From positions 1 to 64,000 of the forward strand of contig NZ_BCQR01000040.1 of assembly GCF_001552175.1 (NCBI RefSeq): 64,000 bases of DNA, in the 5' to 3' direction. Under the pieces are notes generated by a model. The model did not search any database, had not been told where the DNA came from, and was given only the letters and a program-made list of their open reading frames with translations. The stretch comes from Actinomadura kijaniata NBRC 14229. Lineage in GTDB: Bacteria; Actinomycetota; Actinomycetes; Streptosporangiales; Streptosporangiaceae. Of this stretch, positions 40,341 to 50,638 are shown piece after piece. The number at the start of each line of letters is the position of its first letter. Positions within the stretch are counted from its first letter, which is position 1. A program made the position numbers and the translations under genes.

Positions 40341-41069
40341 ATGACGGTGATCCTCGTGGTGTTGTGCCTGGTGGTCGTCGGCCTGGAACTGTATCTGGGG
40401 TTCGGCGGACGGCGGCGGACGGCGGACGCCCCGGACGAGGCGGCGCGGCTGGACGAGCGCGTCGACTCCCTGGTCGCGCAGATCAACGAGCGGATGGTCC
40501 CCGAGGTCAACCGGCGGCTGGCCGGGCACCGGGAGGCGATCGCGCGGCTGGAGGCCGAGCTCGCCGAGGTGCGGGCGCACCTGGCCGGGCGGCTCGCGCA
40601 GGCCGCCGCCGAGTCGCTCGGGGCCGACCCCGTGGACGTGGTGACGGGCACGGTGACCGGGGGAGCCGAGGTCGAGCGCGCCTACCGGCGGTTCGCCGGG
40701 AACCTCGGGCTGCGCGTGGAGCTGGCCGTTCCCGAGGACGGGCGGACGCGGTTCTTCCTGTCGGGACGCAGCCCGCGCGCGCTGGAACGCGACTTCTTCG
40801 AGCTGGTGCGCGCCCTGCGGAACGGGCCGGACGCCGGACCCGACGCCGGGTGCGAGGACGCGCGGGCGCTGCTGGCGGCGCTGCGGACGGCGGAGGCGGG
40901 CGGCGCGCGGCTCGGCCCGCTGGTCCTCGTCCGCACGCCCGGCTCGCTGGCGTGCGGGGTGCTCACGCTCGCCGAGCTGCGCCAGCACGGCGACGACGAG
41001 CCCGGCCCGGAGCGGCTGCGCGGGCTCCCCGACGGCCGCTACTGCGAGGTCAGGGAGACGTCCAGGTGA
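40341..41069 (+). CDS. Single-pass membrane coiled-coil protein of unknown function
   Basis: 242 residues. An N-terminal membrane helix (TVILVVLCLVVVGLELYLGF) precedes a long alpha-helical, probably coiled-coil stretch (about 35-95: ARLDERVDSLVAQINERMVP, EAIARLEAELAEVRAHLAG). A C-terminal globular part follows (VERAYRRFAGNLGLRVELAV, FFLSGRSPRALERDFFELVR). No family recognised. ATG 40341 has GGAGGG upstream. It overlaps the end of the convergent enoyl-CoA hydratase gene by 20 bp. Confidence 0.72.
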   Translation: MTVILVVLCLVVVGLELYLGFGGRRRTADAPDEAARLDERVDSLVAQINERMVPEVNRRLAGHREAIARLEAELAEVRAHLAGRLAQAAAESLGADPVDVVTGTVTGGAEVERAYRRFAGNLGLRVELAVPEDGRTRFFLSGRSPRALERDFFELVRALRNGPDAGPDAGCEDARALLAALRTAEAGGARLGPLVLVRTPGSLACGVLTLAELRQHGDDEPGPERLRGLPDGRYCEVRETSR

Positions 41070-41817
41070 ACGTCGGCCGGCGGCGTTCCAGGAACGCCGC
41101 CACGCCCTCCGGCAGGTCCGGGCCCGCCGCCATCTCCGCCACCCAGCGGGCCGCCTTCTCCTCCGCCGGGACGCCCGCCGCCAGCGCGTCCACCAGCTCC
41201 TTCGTCGCCCGCTGGGTCAGCAGCGAACGCGTCGTGAGCGTCGCGGCGAACTCCGCGACCCGCGCGTGCAGGCGGCCGGCGGGCAGCAGCTCGTCGAGCA
41301 GGCCGATGCGCAGCGCGTGCGCGGCGTCGACCAGGTCGGCCGAGTACAGCAGGTACTTGGCGGCGGACGGGCCGACGAGCCGGACGATCCGGGCCGTCGC
41401 CGACAGCGGGTAGACGATCCCGAGCCGCGCCGGGGTGATCCCGAACCGGGCGTCGTCGGCGGCGAACCGCAGGTCGCAGGCGGCCGCGAGCTGGCAGCCG
41501 CCACCCACGCAGAACCCCTCGATCGCCGCGATCGTCGGCTTGGGGAACGCGGCCAGGGCCTCCTCGGCGGCCGTGGACAGGTGCCCGTCGCCCGGCCGGT
41601 TGATGTCGGCGAGCTCGCCGATGTCGGCCCCGGCGCAGAAGTTGCCGCCCGCGCCGGTCAGCACCACGACCCGCACGGCCGGGTCGGCGGCGAACCCCGC
41701 CAGGATCTCCGGCAGCGCCCGCCACATGGCCGCGGTCATCGCGTTGCGCTTGGCGGGCCGGTCGATGGTGATCGTTCCGACCCCGTCGGCGACGGTCCGG
41801 CGCAGCTCGACGGTCAT
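41050..41817 (-). CDS. Enoyl-CoA hydratase/isomerase family protein
   Basis: 255-residue crotonase-fold enzyme: ITIDRPAKRNAMTAAMWRAL, VLTGAGGNFCAGADIGELAD (first oxyanion-hole strand) and KPTIAAIEGFCVGGGCQLAA (second oxyanion glycine). The hydratase glutamates are not evident at the usual sites (DDARFGITPARLGIVYPLSA), so isomerase, hydrolase or another crotonase chemistry is possible. ATG 41817 follows GAAGGGGGAGAG. It is divergent from rho and overlaps the 40341 gene at its 3' end. Confidence 0.88.
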   Translation of the reverse strand: MTVELRRTVADGVGTITIDRPAKRNAMTAAMWRALPEILAGFAADPAVRVVVLTGAGGNFCAGADIGELADINRPGDGHLSTAAEEALAAFPKPTIAAIEGFCVGGGCQLAAACDLRFAADDARFGITPARLGIVYPLSATARIVRLVGPSAAKYLLYSADLVDAAHALRIGLLDELLPAGRLHARVAEFAATLTTRSLLTQRATKELVDALAAGVPAEEKAARWVAEMAAGPDLPEGVAAFLERRRPTFTWTSP

Positions 41818-42199
41818 CTCTCCCCCTTCGACGGCCCCTCCGGCGGCCTGCCGGCGGCCCCTCCCACCGGGCGTCGCAATCGTACGGAGCGGCATTCCCC
41901 GGACGAATCGCCAGGGTGCGGGGAATGCTTTTCGGCGGTCGTGTGCTGTACTGTCGTGGTAGCGCCTTCGTTCTCCGTCGGGAGAGACGGCGAAGACGTG
42001 CATCTTTCCCCGCACGGGCCATCTGAGCGCCCGGTGATCCGCGTGTTCCCCATTCGTCCGCGCCCGAAGCGACCGACCGTCGTTCCGGGCCTCGCACCAA
42101 GGGAGCCGACGACAGCCCGGTGAACCGAGCTGCTTTCTTCTCATTCCCCTCGCGCACACGCCGTGAAGCCGTTCCGGCGTACGCCAGAAAGGACTCCCC
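41818..42199 (+). promoter_or_regulatory. Promoter and long leader of the rho gene
   Basis: This 382-bp gap has no gene. A possible -10 (TACTGT, 41949-41954) would give a leader of about 240 nt. The leader holds a hairpin (TTCTCCGTC, 41971-41979, with GACGGCGAA, 41986-41994) and pyrimidine-rich stretches such as 42131-42153. Rho genes are often autoregulated by termination in their leader, which such C-rich RNA would allow; that is inference. It also contains the promoter for the divergent hydratase gene. Confidence 0.4.
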
Positions 42200-43441
<1,242 letters not shown>

Positions 43442-43447
43442 GACCGC

Positions 43448-43461
43448 CGCCCCGCGGGGCG
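43448..43461. terminator. GC palindrome between rho and kinase genes
   Basis: CGCCCCGCGGGGCG is a perfect 14-bp palindrome starting 7 bases past the rho stop and 21 before the convergent kinase gene's end. A short bidirectional terminator is possible; no T-run. Confidence 0.4.
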
Positions 43462-43481
43462 CGGACCAGGACAGGCGCGGA

Positions 43482-44945
43482 CTAGGAGTCGTGCTCCGGC
43501 CGGAGCGTGCTGAGTACCCGGTCGTAGAGCCGCTGACCCGGCGTCCACCGCTCGTCCGGCGCGTGGAAGGTGATCTCGTAGCCCGCGGTGCGGCTGCGCA
43601 GCCCGTGCGCGCCGTCGCGCTCGCCGCGCGGGCCGGTCCAGACGTACTCCCACTCCGCGGCGCCCGGGGCGAGATGCGGCGCGGCCTCCAGCCGCAGCCG
43701 GCGGTAGCCCGGATAGGTCCGGTCGCGCCCGGCCTCGCGCTCGGCGGCCTCCAGCCCGGCCAGCGCGTCCCCCGTGACGCGGGCGATGCGCAGCTCCCGG
43801 ATGGAGTCCGGGTCGTCCCAGACGACGACGCCGCCGTGGTGCGAACGCCGCCAGTCCGCCGGGACGTCGACGCGGTAGCCCGGCCCGTGGTAGGTCACCG
43901 TCCGGTCCGTCGCGTCCGGCGCGGGCGTCAGCAGCAGCGCGTCGCTCTGCCCGACCGAGTTCCAGCGCGCCGACCACATGCCCAGCACGACCACCAGCCC
44001 GGCGAGCGCGGTCACCCCCGTCACCGCGCCGGCCCGCGTCGCCCGCGGGCGACGTCTCCGCAGCAGGCCCCGCCGCGCGTACGGGACCATCGCCCGCGAC
44101 ACGAAGCGCGACGCTCCGGTCCCCGCGATCCGCTCCAGGGTCGCGGTGAGGACGGCGGGATGCGGCCGTTCGGCGGGATCCTCGCGCAGCAGCGCCGTGA
44201 TGACGGGGCCGAGCGCCCCGGCGCGGCGCGGCGGCCGGTAGTCCCCCAGCAGCACCGCCAGCATCGACGCGAGCGCGTGGCAGCGCAGGAAGGGTGGGAC
44301 GCCCTCCACGGCCGCGTACAGCGTGGCGCCCAGCGACCACAGGTCGGAGGCGGGCACGCCGGGATCGCCGCGGACGCGTTCGGGCGGCAGGTACGCCGGG
44401 GACCCCTCGACGCCCGCGACGATCGTGTCGACGACCTCCCGTCCCCGGTGCAGGGGGACGGCCAGGCCGAAGTCGGTGAGCAGGACCCGGCCGTCGTCGC
44501 ACAGCAGCACGTTGCTGGGCTTGACGTCGCGGTGCAGGATCCCGGCGGCGTGCGCGGCGCGCAGCACCGACAGCACGGCCGCGCCGATCTCGGCGGCGCG
44601 GGCGGACGGGACGGGGCCGTCCTCGCTCAGCAGCCGGTGCAGCGAACGCGCCTTCAGGTACTCCATGACGACCCACGGGCGGCCGTCCTCCACCACCACG
44701 TCGTGGACGGCGACGACGCCGGGATGGCGCAGCGCGGCGGTCGCGCGGGCCTCGTCGATCAGGCGGCGGCACAGCATCCGGCGTTCGCGCGGGGTGAGGC
44801 TCGCGGGCAGCCGCACCTCCTTGATCGCCACCTCCCGGTCCAGCGTCTCGTCGTAGGCGTGCCACACCGTGCCCGTGCCGCCCCTGCCGACCGGCACGAG
44901 AAGGCGGTACCGCCGCGCGAGCGGCGCCCGCCGTTCGACCCTCAT
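43482..44945 (-). CDS. Ser/Thr protein kinase with extracytoplasmic tail
   Basis: 487 residues. The kinase domain (about 13-275) has the glycine loop VGRGGTGTVWHAY, VAIKEVRLP (Lys), EYLKARSLHRLL, ILHRDVKPSNVLL (catalytic loop), TDFGLAVPL and GSPAYLPPERVRGDPGVPAS. One membrane helix (VTGVTALAGLVVVLGMWSA, about 305-325) follows, then an extracellular domain of about 155 residues (YHGPGYRVDVPADWRRSHHG). This is a PknB-like topology without PASTA repeats; the outside domain resembles lipoprotein-like substrate-binding folds. ATG start. It may sense an envelope signal. Confidence 0.9.
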   Translation of the reverse strand: MRVERRAPLARRYRLLVPVGRGGTGTVWHAYDETLDREVAIKEVRLPASLTPRERRMLCRRLIDEARATAALRHPGVVAVHDVVVEDGRPWVVMEYLKARSLHRLLSEDGPVPSARAAEIGAAVLSVLRAAHAAGILHRDVKPSNVLLCDDGRVLLTDFGLAVPLHRGREVVDTIVAGVEGSPAYLPPERVRGDPGVPASDLWSLGATLYAAVEGVPPFLRCHALASMLAVLLGDYRPPRRAGALGPVITALLREDPAERPHPAVLTATLERIAGTGASRFVSRAMVPYARRGLLRRRRPRATRAGAVTGVTALAGLVVVLGMWSARWNSVGQSDALLLTPAPDATDRTVTYHGPGYRVDVPADWRRSHHGGVVVWDDPDSIRELRIARVTGDALAGLEAAEREAGRDRTYPGYRRLRLEAAPHLAPGAAEWEYVWTGPRGERDGAHGLRSRTAGYEITFHAPDERWTPGQRLYDRVLSTLRPEHDS

Positions 44946-44994
44946 GGGGTGGTTATGCGGGGAAGCGGGTCAACTCATGTCCCGGCCGCCCCCA

Positions 44995-46035
44995 TCATTT
45001 CTTGACCAGGAGGCAGCGCGGCCGCCCGGAGGAGGCGTGGCGGCGCCGGCGCAGCGTCCAGCCGATCCAGCCGACGCCGCCGGCCGGGATCTCGACCGCG
45101 TAGGTGTAGAACGAGTACAGGATCGTCGCGGCGGCGGCCTGGCCCGCCGGAACGCCGAAGTGCACCAGCAGCGCGGCGGTGCCGGTCTCGCTGATGCCCG
45201 CGCCGCTCGGGGTGACGACGGCGGTGGTGAGCATCCGGTTGATCGCGAACACGGCGACCACCTCGGCCAGCTCGACGTCCGCGCCGACCGCGACCAGGCA
45301 GGCGTGCAGCAGCACCGCCTGGAGCAGCAGGTAGGCGACCATCCCGGCGGTCAGGCCGCGCCAGCCGGTCCGCAGCACCCCGATCGTCTTGCCGCGCACG
45401 TCCAGCAGCACCCCGTCGGCGCGCAGCAGCAGGGCGCGGGGGCGGCGCGGCAGCCGCAGCGCGACCCGGCGGACGCCCCGGTCCACGGCGTGGGCGGCCT
45501 TCTCCGAGCGCAGCGCGAGCGCCAGCAGCCCCACGATGCCGAGCAGCGCGGCGGCGGCCAGCAGCGCCATCACGGCGGTGCGGCGGTCGGGGACCTCCCC
45601 GGCCACCAGCAGCGCGATGATGCCGACGGCCGGCAGCAGCAGCCGCGACAGGACGTTCCACACCCCGGTGACCAGGGTGGACACGGCGATGGCGGCGTTG
45701 CGGTGGCCCCAGCCGCGCGCCATCGCGAACGTGACCGCCACGCCGACCGCGCCGCCGAACGGCAGCAGGTTGCTGACCGCGCTGCCGACGGCGTTGAGCA
45801 TGAACGCGTGCGGGTGCGTCAGGCCCGGCAGCGACGCGGTCAGCACGTAGGTGTAGGCCCACAGGCCCGCCAGCCACAGCGCGGTCAGGCCGACCAGCCA
45901 TCCCACGTCCAGCTCGCCCAGCTCCCGGAAGATCTGCTCCCAGTCCACGCCCACGACGTAGGGCATCGCGGCCAGCAGGGCCACCGCGCCGGCCAGGGAC
46001 AGGGCCGACAGGGCGACGCGGGCGCTCCGGTTCAA
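44995..46035 (-). CDS. Flippase-like membrane protein (LPG_synthase_TM/UPF0104 family)
   Basis: 346-residue membrane protein with 7-8 helices. Family features are WLVGLTALWLAGLWAYTYVL, AVGSAVSNLLPFGGAVGVAV, RMLTTAVVTPSGAGISETGT and AAATILYSFYTYAVEIPAGG. The family includes MprF flippase domains and archaeal AglD-like proteins that help move lipid-linked sugars. The TTG start overlaps the PIG-L stop (TTGA), so it is co-translated with a sugar deacetylase and lies next to a divergent GT4. A role in handling a glucosamine-containing lipid is inferred. It ends in RCLLVKK. Confidence 0.82.
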   Translation of the reverse strand: MNRSARVALSALSLAGAVALLAAMPYVVGVDWEQIFRELGELDVGWLVGLTALWLAGLWAYTYVLTASLPGLTHPHAFMLNAVGSAVSNLLPFGGAVGVAVTFAMARGWGHRNAAIAVSTLVTGVWNVLSRLLLPAVGIIALLVAGEVPDRRTAVMALLAAAALLGIVGLLALALRSEKAAHAVDRGVRRVALRLPRRPRALLLRADGVLLDVRGKTIGVLRTGWRGLTAGMVAYLLLQAVLLHACLVAVGADVELAEVVAVFAINRMLTTAVVTPSGAGISETGTAALLVHFGVPAGQAAAATILYSFYTYAVEIPAGGVGWIGWTLRRRRHASSGRPRCLLVKK

Positions 46036-46874
46036 GAACCCGCCGTATCGACGAGCGTCCCGCGGGCGCCGGGGTGCCCGGTGTCGGCGGGCCAGCGGTC
46101 GAGCGGGTGCGTCAGGGTCGTTCCGGGCGGCAGGTCGCGCCGCACGTAGTACTCGGTCCCGAGGACCCTGCGGAACAGCGGGCGCGGCAGGCGCAGCAGC
46201 GCCGCGAGGGTCCGGACCGAGTCGCCGCCGGTCGCCTGGGTGGCGTGCGCGGCCATGCTGGCGCGCTTGGCGTCGGCGAACCTTCCGACGCGCACCCGGT
46301 GGGTGATCTCGTCGCGGCCCGCGTAGGCGGTCGCGAACCGCCCCAGGTCCAGGGTCCTCGGCGCGAGCCGCAGCCGCACGATCGGGCGCAGCGCGCGCAG
46401 CAGCAGGTCGCGGTCCACGGTGGCCTCCAGCACGACGGGCGTCCCGGCCAGCCGCGCGGCCTCGGTGCCGACGCGGTGGACCTGGACGTGGTCGGGGTGG
46501 CCGTAGCCGCCGGCCGGGTCGTAGACGACGAGCAGGTCGGCGTCCTCCCGGCGCAGGAGCCCGGCCAGCCCGGCGGCGGCCTCGGCGACGTCGGCGGACG
46601 CGAACCCGCCGGGCGCGGCGCCGTCCAGCCCGGAGTCGGCGTGGCCGAGCACGACGACGCGGGCGACGCCGAGCACCGCGGCGGAGGCGTGCAGCTCGGC
46701 GGTGCGGACCTCGCCCAGCGGGCGCTCCCCCTCGGCGGCGAGCCCGCGCTCCCCGGCGGTCGCCACCACGAGCACCACCCGGTGGCCCTCCGCCGCCAGC
46801 AGGGCCATGGTGCCCGCCGTCAGCAGCGCCTCGTCGTCGGGGTGGGCGTGGAAGAAGACACAGGTCCGTCGCAC
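46032..46874 (-). CDS. PIG-L/LmbE family deacetylase
   Basis: 280 residues with the zinc motif FFHAHPDDEALLTAGTM, VVATAGERGLAAEGERPLGE, RTAELHASAAVLGVARVVVL and the third ligand in DPAGGYGHPDHVQVHRVG. Members de-N-acetylate GlcNAc groups (MshB, PIG-L, BtrD) or cleave amides. It is closer to MshB-type length than Mca, but its partners are a flippase-like protein and a GT4 enzyme, not mycothiol genes. Possible job: deacetylating a GlcNAc-lipid made by the neighbouring GT4. GTG start. Divergent from the GT gene. Confidence 0.85.
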   Translation of the reverse strand: MRRTCVFFHAHPDDEALLTAGTMALLAAEGHRVVLVVATAGERGLAAEGERPLGEVRTAELHASAAVLGVARVVVLGHADSGLDGAAPGGFASADVAEAAAGLAGLLRREDADLLVVYDPAGGYGHPDHVQVHRVGTEAARLAGTPVVLEATVDRDLLLRALRPIVRLRLAPRTLDLGRFATAYAGRDEITHRVRVGRFADAKRASMAAHATQATGGDSVRTLAALLRLPRPLFRRVLGTEYYVRRDLPPGTTLTHPLDRWPADTGHPGARGTLVDTAGS

Positions 46875-46987
46875 GGGAACTAGATTCCCGTACCGACGTG
46901 AAGTTCAGGTCTGGCCCGCGTCAAAACCGGGCCATTCCATGGTGGCAGGACGGGCCCGGGGCGCGCGGCTCCACAGACTGCCAAGCG

Positions 46988-48106
46988 ATGAGAATTCTCC
47001 ACGTCAGCGACTCCTACCTGCCGCGGCTGGGCGGGATCGAGGTGCAGGTCGACGGGATCGCGCGGGCGCAGCGCGCCGCCGGTCACGACGTCGCCGTCGC
47101 CACCGCCACCCCGGGGCACGCGGGCGGGCCGCCGCCGTCCTCGCCGTACCCGGTGGACCGGCTGGTGCTGCCGATGCCCTGGGAGCTGCCGGTCGGGCGT
47201 TCGGTGGGGGCGCTGCTGACGCACCGCAAGCCCGACGTGCTGCACGTCCACGCGGGCGCGGCGTCGCCGTTCGCGTGGCGGGCGGTGGGGCGGGGGCTGG
47301 ACGTGGGGCTGCCGGTCGTGCTCACCGTCCACAGCCTGTGGGGGCCGCTCAGCCGGACGGCGTACCGGGCGCTGTTCACGTCGTGGTCGCGGCGGCACGG
47401 GCTGGTGGTGACGGCGGTGAGCGAGGCGGCGGCGCACCCGGTCCGGCGGGTGGTGGACGACCGGGTGCCGGTGCGGGTGGTCTCCAACGGCGTGGACCTG
47501 GAGCGCTGGCACGCGTCCGGGGGGCCGGTCCCGCCCGGCGGCGGGCCGATGCACGTGGTGGCGGTGGGCCGGCTGGCCCCGCGCAAGGAGCCGATCACCC
47601 TGCTGCGGGTGCTGCGCGACGTGGCGGCGGCCGTGCCGATCCGCGCGACGATCGTCGGCGAGGGCCCGGCCCGCGCCCGGATGGAACGCTTCCTGCGCCG
47701 CCACGGCATGGAGTCCTGGGTCCGCCTGACCGGGCGGCTGGACCAGCCGGGGGTGCGGGAGGTGCTGGCGGGGGCGGACGTGTTCCTGGCCCCGGCGGCG
47801 CGGGAGTCGTTCGGGCTGGCGGCGCTGGAGGCGCGGCTGGCGGGCGTCCCGGTGGTGGCGCAGGCGGGCAGCGGGGTGGCGGACTTCGTCCGCTCGGGCC
47901 GGGAGGGGCTGCTGGGCCGCACCTACGCCGACCTGTCGGCGGCGCTGGTGACGCTGGCCCGCGACCCGTCGCTGCGCCACCGGATGGCGGCCCACAACCG
48001 CGCGACCGAGCCGCTGCGGGTGACCTGGCCGAGGGTGCTGGAGGAGTTCGCCGACTGCTACGAGCAGGCGGCCGGCGTCCCCCTGACCCCGGCCCGCTGG
48101 ACGTGA
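46988..48106 (+). CDS. Glycosyltransferase family 4
   Basis: 372-residue GT-B fold enzyme. The N-terminal glycine loop is VSDSYLPRLGGIEVQVDGIA, then VLTVHSLWGPLSRTAYRALF and AVSEAAAHPVRRVV. The C-terminal nucleotide-sugar half has VVAVGRLAPRKEPITLLRVL, IVGEGPARARMERFLRRHG, LAGADVFLAPAARESFGLAA with the ExFGxxxxE motif (ESFGLAALE). It transfers a sugar from an NDP donor with retention. ATG 46988 (MRILHVSDSY) is used. The divergent PIG-L deacetylase suggests GlcNAc as the sugar. Confidence 0.88.
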   Translation: MRILHVSDSYLPRLGGIEVQVDGIARAQRAAGHDVAVATATPGHAGGPPPSSPYPVDRLVLPMPWELPVGRSVGALLTHRKPDVLHVHAGAASPFAWRAVGRGLDVGLPVVLTVHSLWGPLSRTAYRALFTSWSRRHGLVVTAVSEAAAHPVRRVVDDRVPVRVVSNGVDLERWHASGGPVPPGGGPMHVVAVGRLAPRKEPITLLRVLRDVAAAVPIRATIVGEGPARARMERFLRRHGMESWVRLTGRLDQPGVREVLAGADVFLAPAARESFGLAALEARLAGVPVVAQAGSGVADFVRSGREGLLGRTYADLSAALVTLARDPSLRHRMAAHNRATEPLRVTWPRVLEEFADCYEQAAGVPLTPARWT

Positions 48107-48128
48107 GCGCGGGCCGGGCGGGCGGGGC

Positions 48129-49703
48129 TCAGGCGAACTGGGACCTCGCCCACTTGTAGTCGGACTTCCCGACCGCCGTGCGCTGCACCTCGTCCACCAG
48201 CTTCAGGGTGCGGGGGAGCTTGTAGCCCGCCAGGCGGTCGCGGCAGTGGCCGGTCAGCTCCTCCAGGGTCGGGGTCCGGCCGGGGACCGGGGCGACCACG
48301 GCGGCCACGCGCTGGCCGTAGCGTTCGTCGGGGAGGCCGATCACCACCGCGTCGTAGACGTCGGGGTGGTCCTTGAGGGCGACCTCGACCTCCTCGGGGT
48401 AGACCTTCTCGCCACCGGTGTTGATCACCAGGGAGCCGCGGCCGAGCAGGACGATCGTGCCGTCCTCCTCCAGGGACGCGAAGTCGCCGGGGATCGACCA
48501 GCGGACGCCGTCGGCGTCGGTGAAGAACGTCGAGGCGGTCTTGCCCGGGTCGTTGTAGTAGCCGAGGGGGATGTGGCCGCTGCGGGCGAGCCGGCCGATC
48601 TCGCCGGGACGGACGGGCCTCAGGCCGTCGTCCAGGACGGTGATGCCGGGCTTCATCTGGAAGCGGGCGGTGCCCTCCTTGCCGCCGACCGACGGGCCGC
48701 ACGCGCCGGTCTCGGACGCGCCGTAGTTGTCGAGGAACATCACGTTCGGCAGGTGGGCGCGCAGCTCCTCCTTGGCGGCCTCGGTGAGGGGCGCGCCGCC
48801 GGAGGCGATGGCGAACAGGGAGGACGTGTCGTGGTCGCCCTCCGCCAGGGCCCTGGCGACCGGGCGGGCCATGACGTCGCCGACGAGCATGAGGACGTTG
48901 GCCTGCTCCTCGGCGAGCAGGCGCAGGGCCTTGTCCGCGTCGAACGCGTGGTCGGTGTACAGGACGACCTTCGCGCCGCTGAACAGGCCCATGAACGCCA
49001 CCCACTGGCCCGCGCCGTGCATCACCGGGGCGCAGTCGAGCACGGCCATCGGGGGCTGGTCGGCGTTGGCGGCGATCGCCTCGGGGCTGGTGATGGGGTC
49101 GCCGAGGACGTTCCCGCCGCCGAGCGCGCCGAAGAAGATGTCCTCGCACCGCCACTCGACGCCCTTGGGATATCCCGTGGTGCCGCCGGTGTACATGATG
49201 TAGCGGTCGTCGCTGGACCGCTCGGGGAAGTCGGCGTCGGGGGACGCCGCGGCCAGGGCCTTCTCGTACTCGACGGCGCCGGGGACGTCGGCGTCGTCGC
49301 CGTCCTCGATGACGATGACGTGCCGGAGCCCCGGCAGGTCGCCGCGGATCTCCTGGACCCGGCGGAGCAGGGAGCGCTCGGCGACGAGGGCGACCGCGTC
49401 GGAGTCGGACAGCACGTGGTGGAGTTCGGCGGCGACGTAGCGGAAGTTCACCGGGATCGGCACGGCGCGGATCTTGAAGATGCCGAACATGGCCTCGATC
49501 CACTCGACCCGGTTGTGGGCGAGGATCGCGACGTGCTGGTGCGGCCCCACCCCGGCGGCGGCCAGGTGGTGGCCGACGCGGCCGGCGCGTTCGTCCAGCT
49601 CCCGGTAGGTGCGGCGGTCGTCGCCCGCGACGAGGGCGGGGCGGTCCGGGCCCGCCGCGGCCAGGATCTCCAGAAGGTCGGCCAGGTTGTAGCTGCGCGC
49701 CAT
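48129..49703 (-). CDS. Acyl-CoA synthetase (FadD-type, AMP-binding)
   Basis: 524-residue ANL ligase: AGDDRRTYRELDERAGRVGH, YIMYTGGTTGYPKGVEWRCE (phosphate loop), LDCAPVMHGAGQWVAFMGL, DNYGASETGACGPSV, LVINTGGEKVYPEEVEVALK and TAVGKSDYKWARSQF with the C-terminal Lys. The GGTTG phosphate loop and the APVMHGAGQW motif are usual for FadD19/FadD17-like enzymes of sterol side-chain or branched fatty acid activation; substrate not proven. ATG 49703 has GAGGACACGGCG before it. The gene stands alone, ending near the convergent GT4 gene. Confidence 0.88.
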   Translation of the reverse strand: MARSYNLADLLEILAAAGPDRPALVAGDDRRTYRELDERAGRVGHHLAAAGVGPHQHVAILAHNRVEWIEAMFGIFKIRAVPIPVNFRYVAAELHHVLSDSDAVALVAERSLLRRVQEIRGDLPGLRHVIVIEDGDDADVPGAVEYEKALAAASPDADFPERSSDDRYIMYTGGTTGYPKGVEWRCEDIFFGALGGGNVLGDPITSPEAIAANADQPPMAVLDCAPVMHGAGQWVAFMGLFSGAKVVLYTDHAFDADKALRLLAEEQANVLMLVGDVMARPVARALAEGDHDTSSLFAIASGGAPLTEAAKEELRAHLPNVMFLDNYGASETGACGPSVGGKEGTARFQMKPGITVLDDGLRPVRPGEIGRLARSGHIPLGYYNDPGKTASTFFTDADGVRWSIPGDFASLEEDGTIVLLGRGSLVINTGGEKVYPEEVEVALKDHPDVYDAVVIGLPDERYGQRVAAVVAPVPGRTPTLEELTGHCRDRLAGYKLPRTLKLVDEVQRTAVGKSDYKWARSQFA

Positions 49704-49858
49704 CGCCGTGTCCTCGCTGTCGGGGTGGGAGGGACCCTCCCGATCATCCCCGGCGGACGGCGCGCGTTCAATTCCTCTGTTGACGTTCAGTCCAATGACT
49801 TGGGTCACACGGCGCGGGGGCGGGGGCCCGCACCGTGCCTCCTCGCGTCCGCGTCAGG

Positions 49859-50638
49859 TCAGCCCCGGGTCCCGGTCGCCCAGAGCGCGCGGTTCGCGCG
49901 GTCGTAGATGACGACGTTGCCGTCGTTCTGGACCGACAGCGCCGCGCCCGCGTGACCGTGGGTGCGGCTGTTCCACAGCGGGGTGCGGCCCTTGTAGACG
50001 ACCAGGTTGCCGTCCCGCTGCATGAGCGTGAACGCGCCCTTGTGGCCGGTGGTGCGGCTGCTCCACAGCGCGGTGCGGCCCTTGTACAGGACCAGGTTGC
50101 CGTCCCGCTGCTGGACGAACATGAACTTGCGGTTCGGCGAGACCACGTACTGGTCGGACTTGAGCACGTGGCCCGGCCTGAGGCGGCCGATGTGCATGTG
50201 CCGCGACCACAGCGCGGTGCGGCCCTTGTAGATCACGAGGTTGCCGTCGTTCTGCACGGCCAGGAACGCGCCCCGGCCCTGGGTGCCGCTGTCCCACAGC
50301 GCCTTGCGGCCCTTGTAGACGACGAGGTTGCCGTCGGTCTGCATGGCGGCGAACGCGCCCTTGTGCCCGGCGGTGATGGTGTTCCACAGCGGGGTGCGGC
50401 CCTTGTAGAGCACCAGGTTGCCGTCCTTCTGCATGAGCAGCAGGTAGCGGCCGTTACGGGACTTGCGGTACTGGCCCGGCTTGAGGAGCTGGCCGGGCTT
50501 GAGCAGGTCGCGGGCGGCAGCGGCGGCGGCCTGCGGGGCGGCCGCCTGGGGCGCCTGCGGGGCGGCCTGGGCGGGAACGCTCACCGCGACCGACGCCATG
50601 GCCGCGCCGAGAGCCACGAACCCGAGCTTCTTCAACAT
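49859..50638 (-). CDS. Secreted tandem bulb-lectin (mannose-binding type) protein
   Basis: 259 residues. A signal peptide (KKLGFVALGAAMASVAVSVP, cleavage after AQA) and an Ala/Gln/Pro linker precede two B-lectin domains. The carbohydrate motif QxDGNxVxY occurs six times (QKDGNLVLY, QTDGNLVVY, QNDGNLVIY, QRDGNLVLY, QRDGNLVVY, QNDGNVVIY), each followed by KGR-x-x-LW or a variant, three per domain, with a second LKPGQ/LKSDQ start between. All six sites look intact. It probably binds mannose-type glycans on fungal or own surfaces. ATG 50638 is preceded by GAGAGGAA. Confidence 0.9.
   Translation of the reverse strand: MLKKLGFVALGAAMASVAVSVPAQAAPQAPQAAAPQAAAAAARDLLKPGQLLKPGQYRKSRNGRYLLLMQKDGNLVLYKGRTPLWNTITAGHKGAFAAMQTDGNLVVYKGRKALWDSGTQGRGAFLAVQNDGNLVIYKGRTALWSRHMHIGRLRPGHVLKSDQYVVSPNRKFMFVQQRDGNLVLYKGRTALWSSRTTGHKGAFTLMQRDGNLVVYKGRTPLWNSRTHGHAGAALSVQNDGNVVIYDRANRALWATGTRG

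Noticed and set aside
46032..46874. Calling the PIG-L gene mshB and the GT4 gene mshA
   Set aside because: The neighbours (flippase-like protein) and the GT4 length and sequence do not match the mycothiol enzymes; symbol withheld.
49900..50480. Regularly spaced repeats that might be a CRISPR array
   Set aside because: They are coding repeats of the bulb-lectin motif, of varying DNA sequence and in frame, without spacers.
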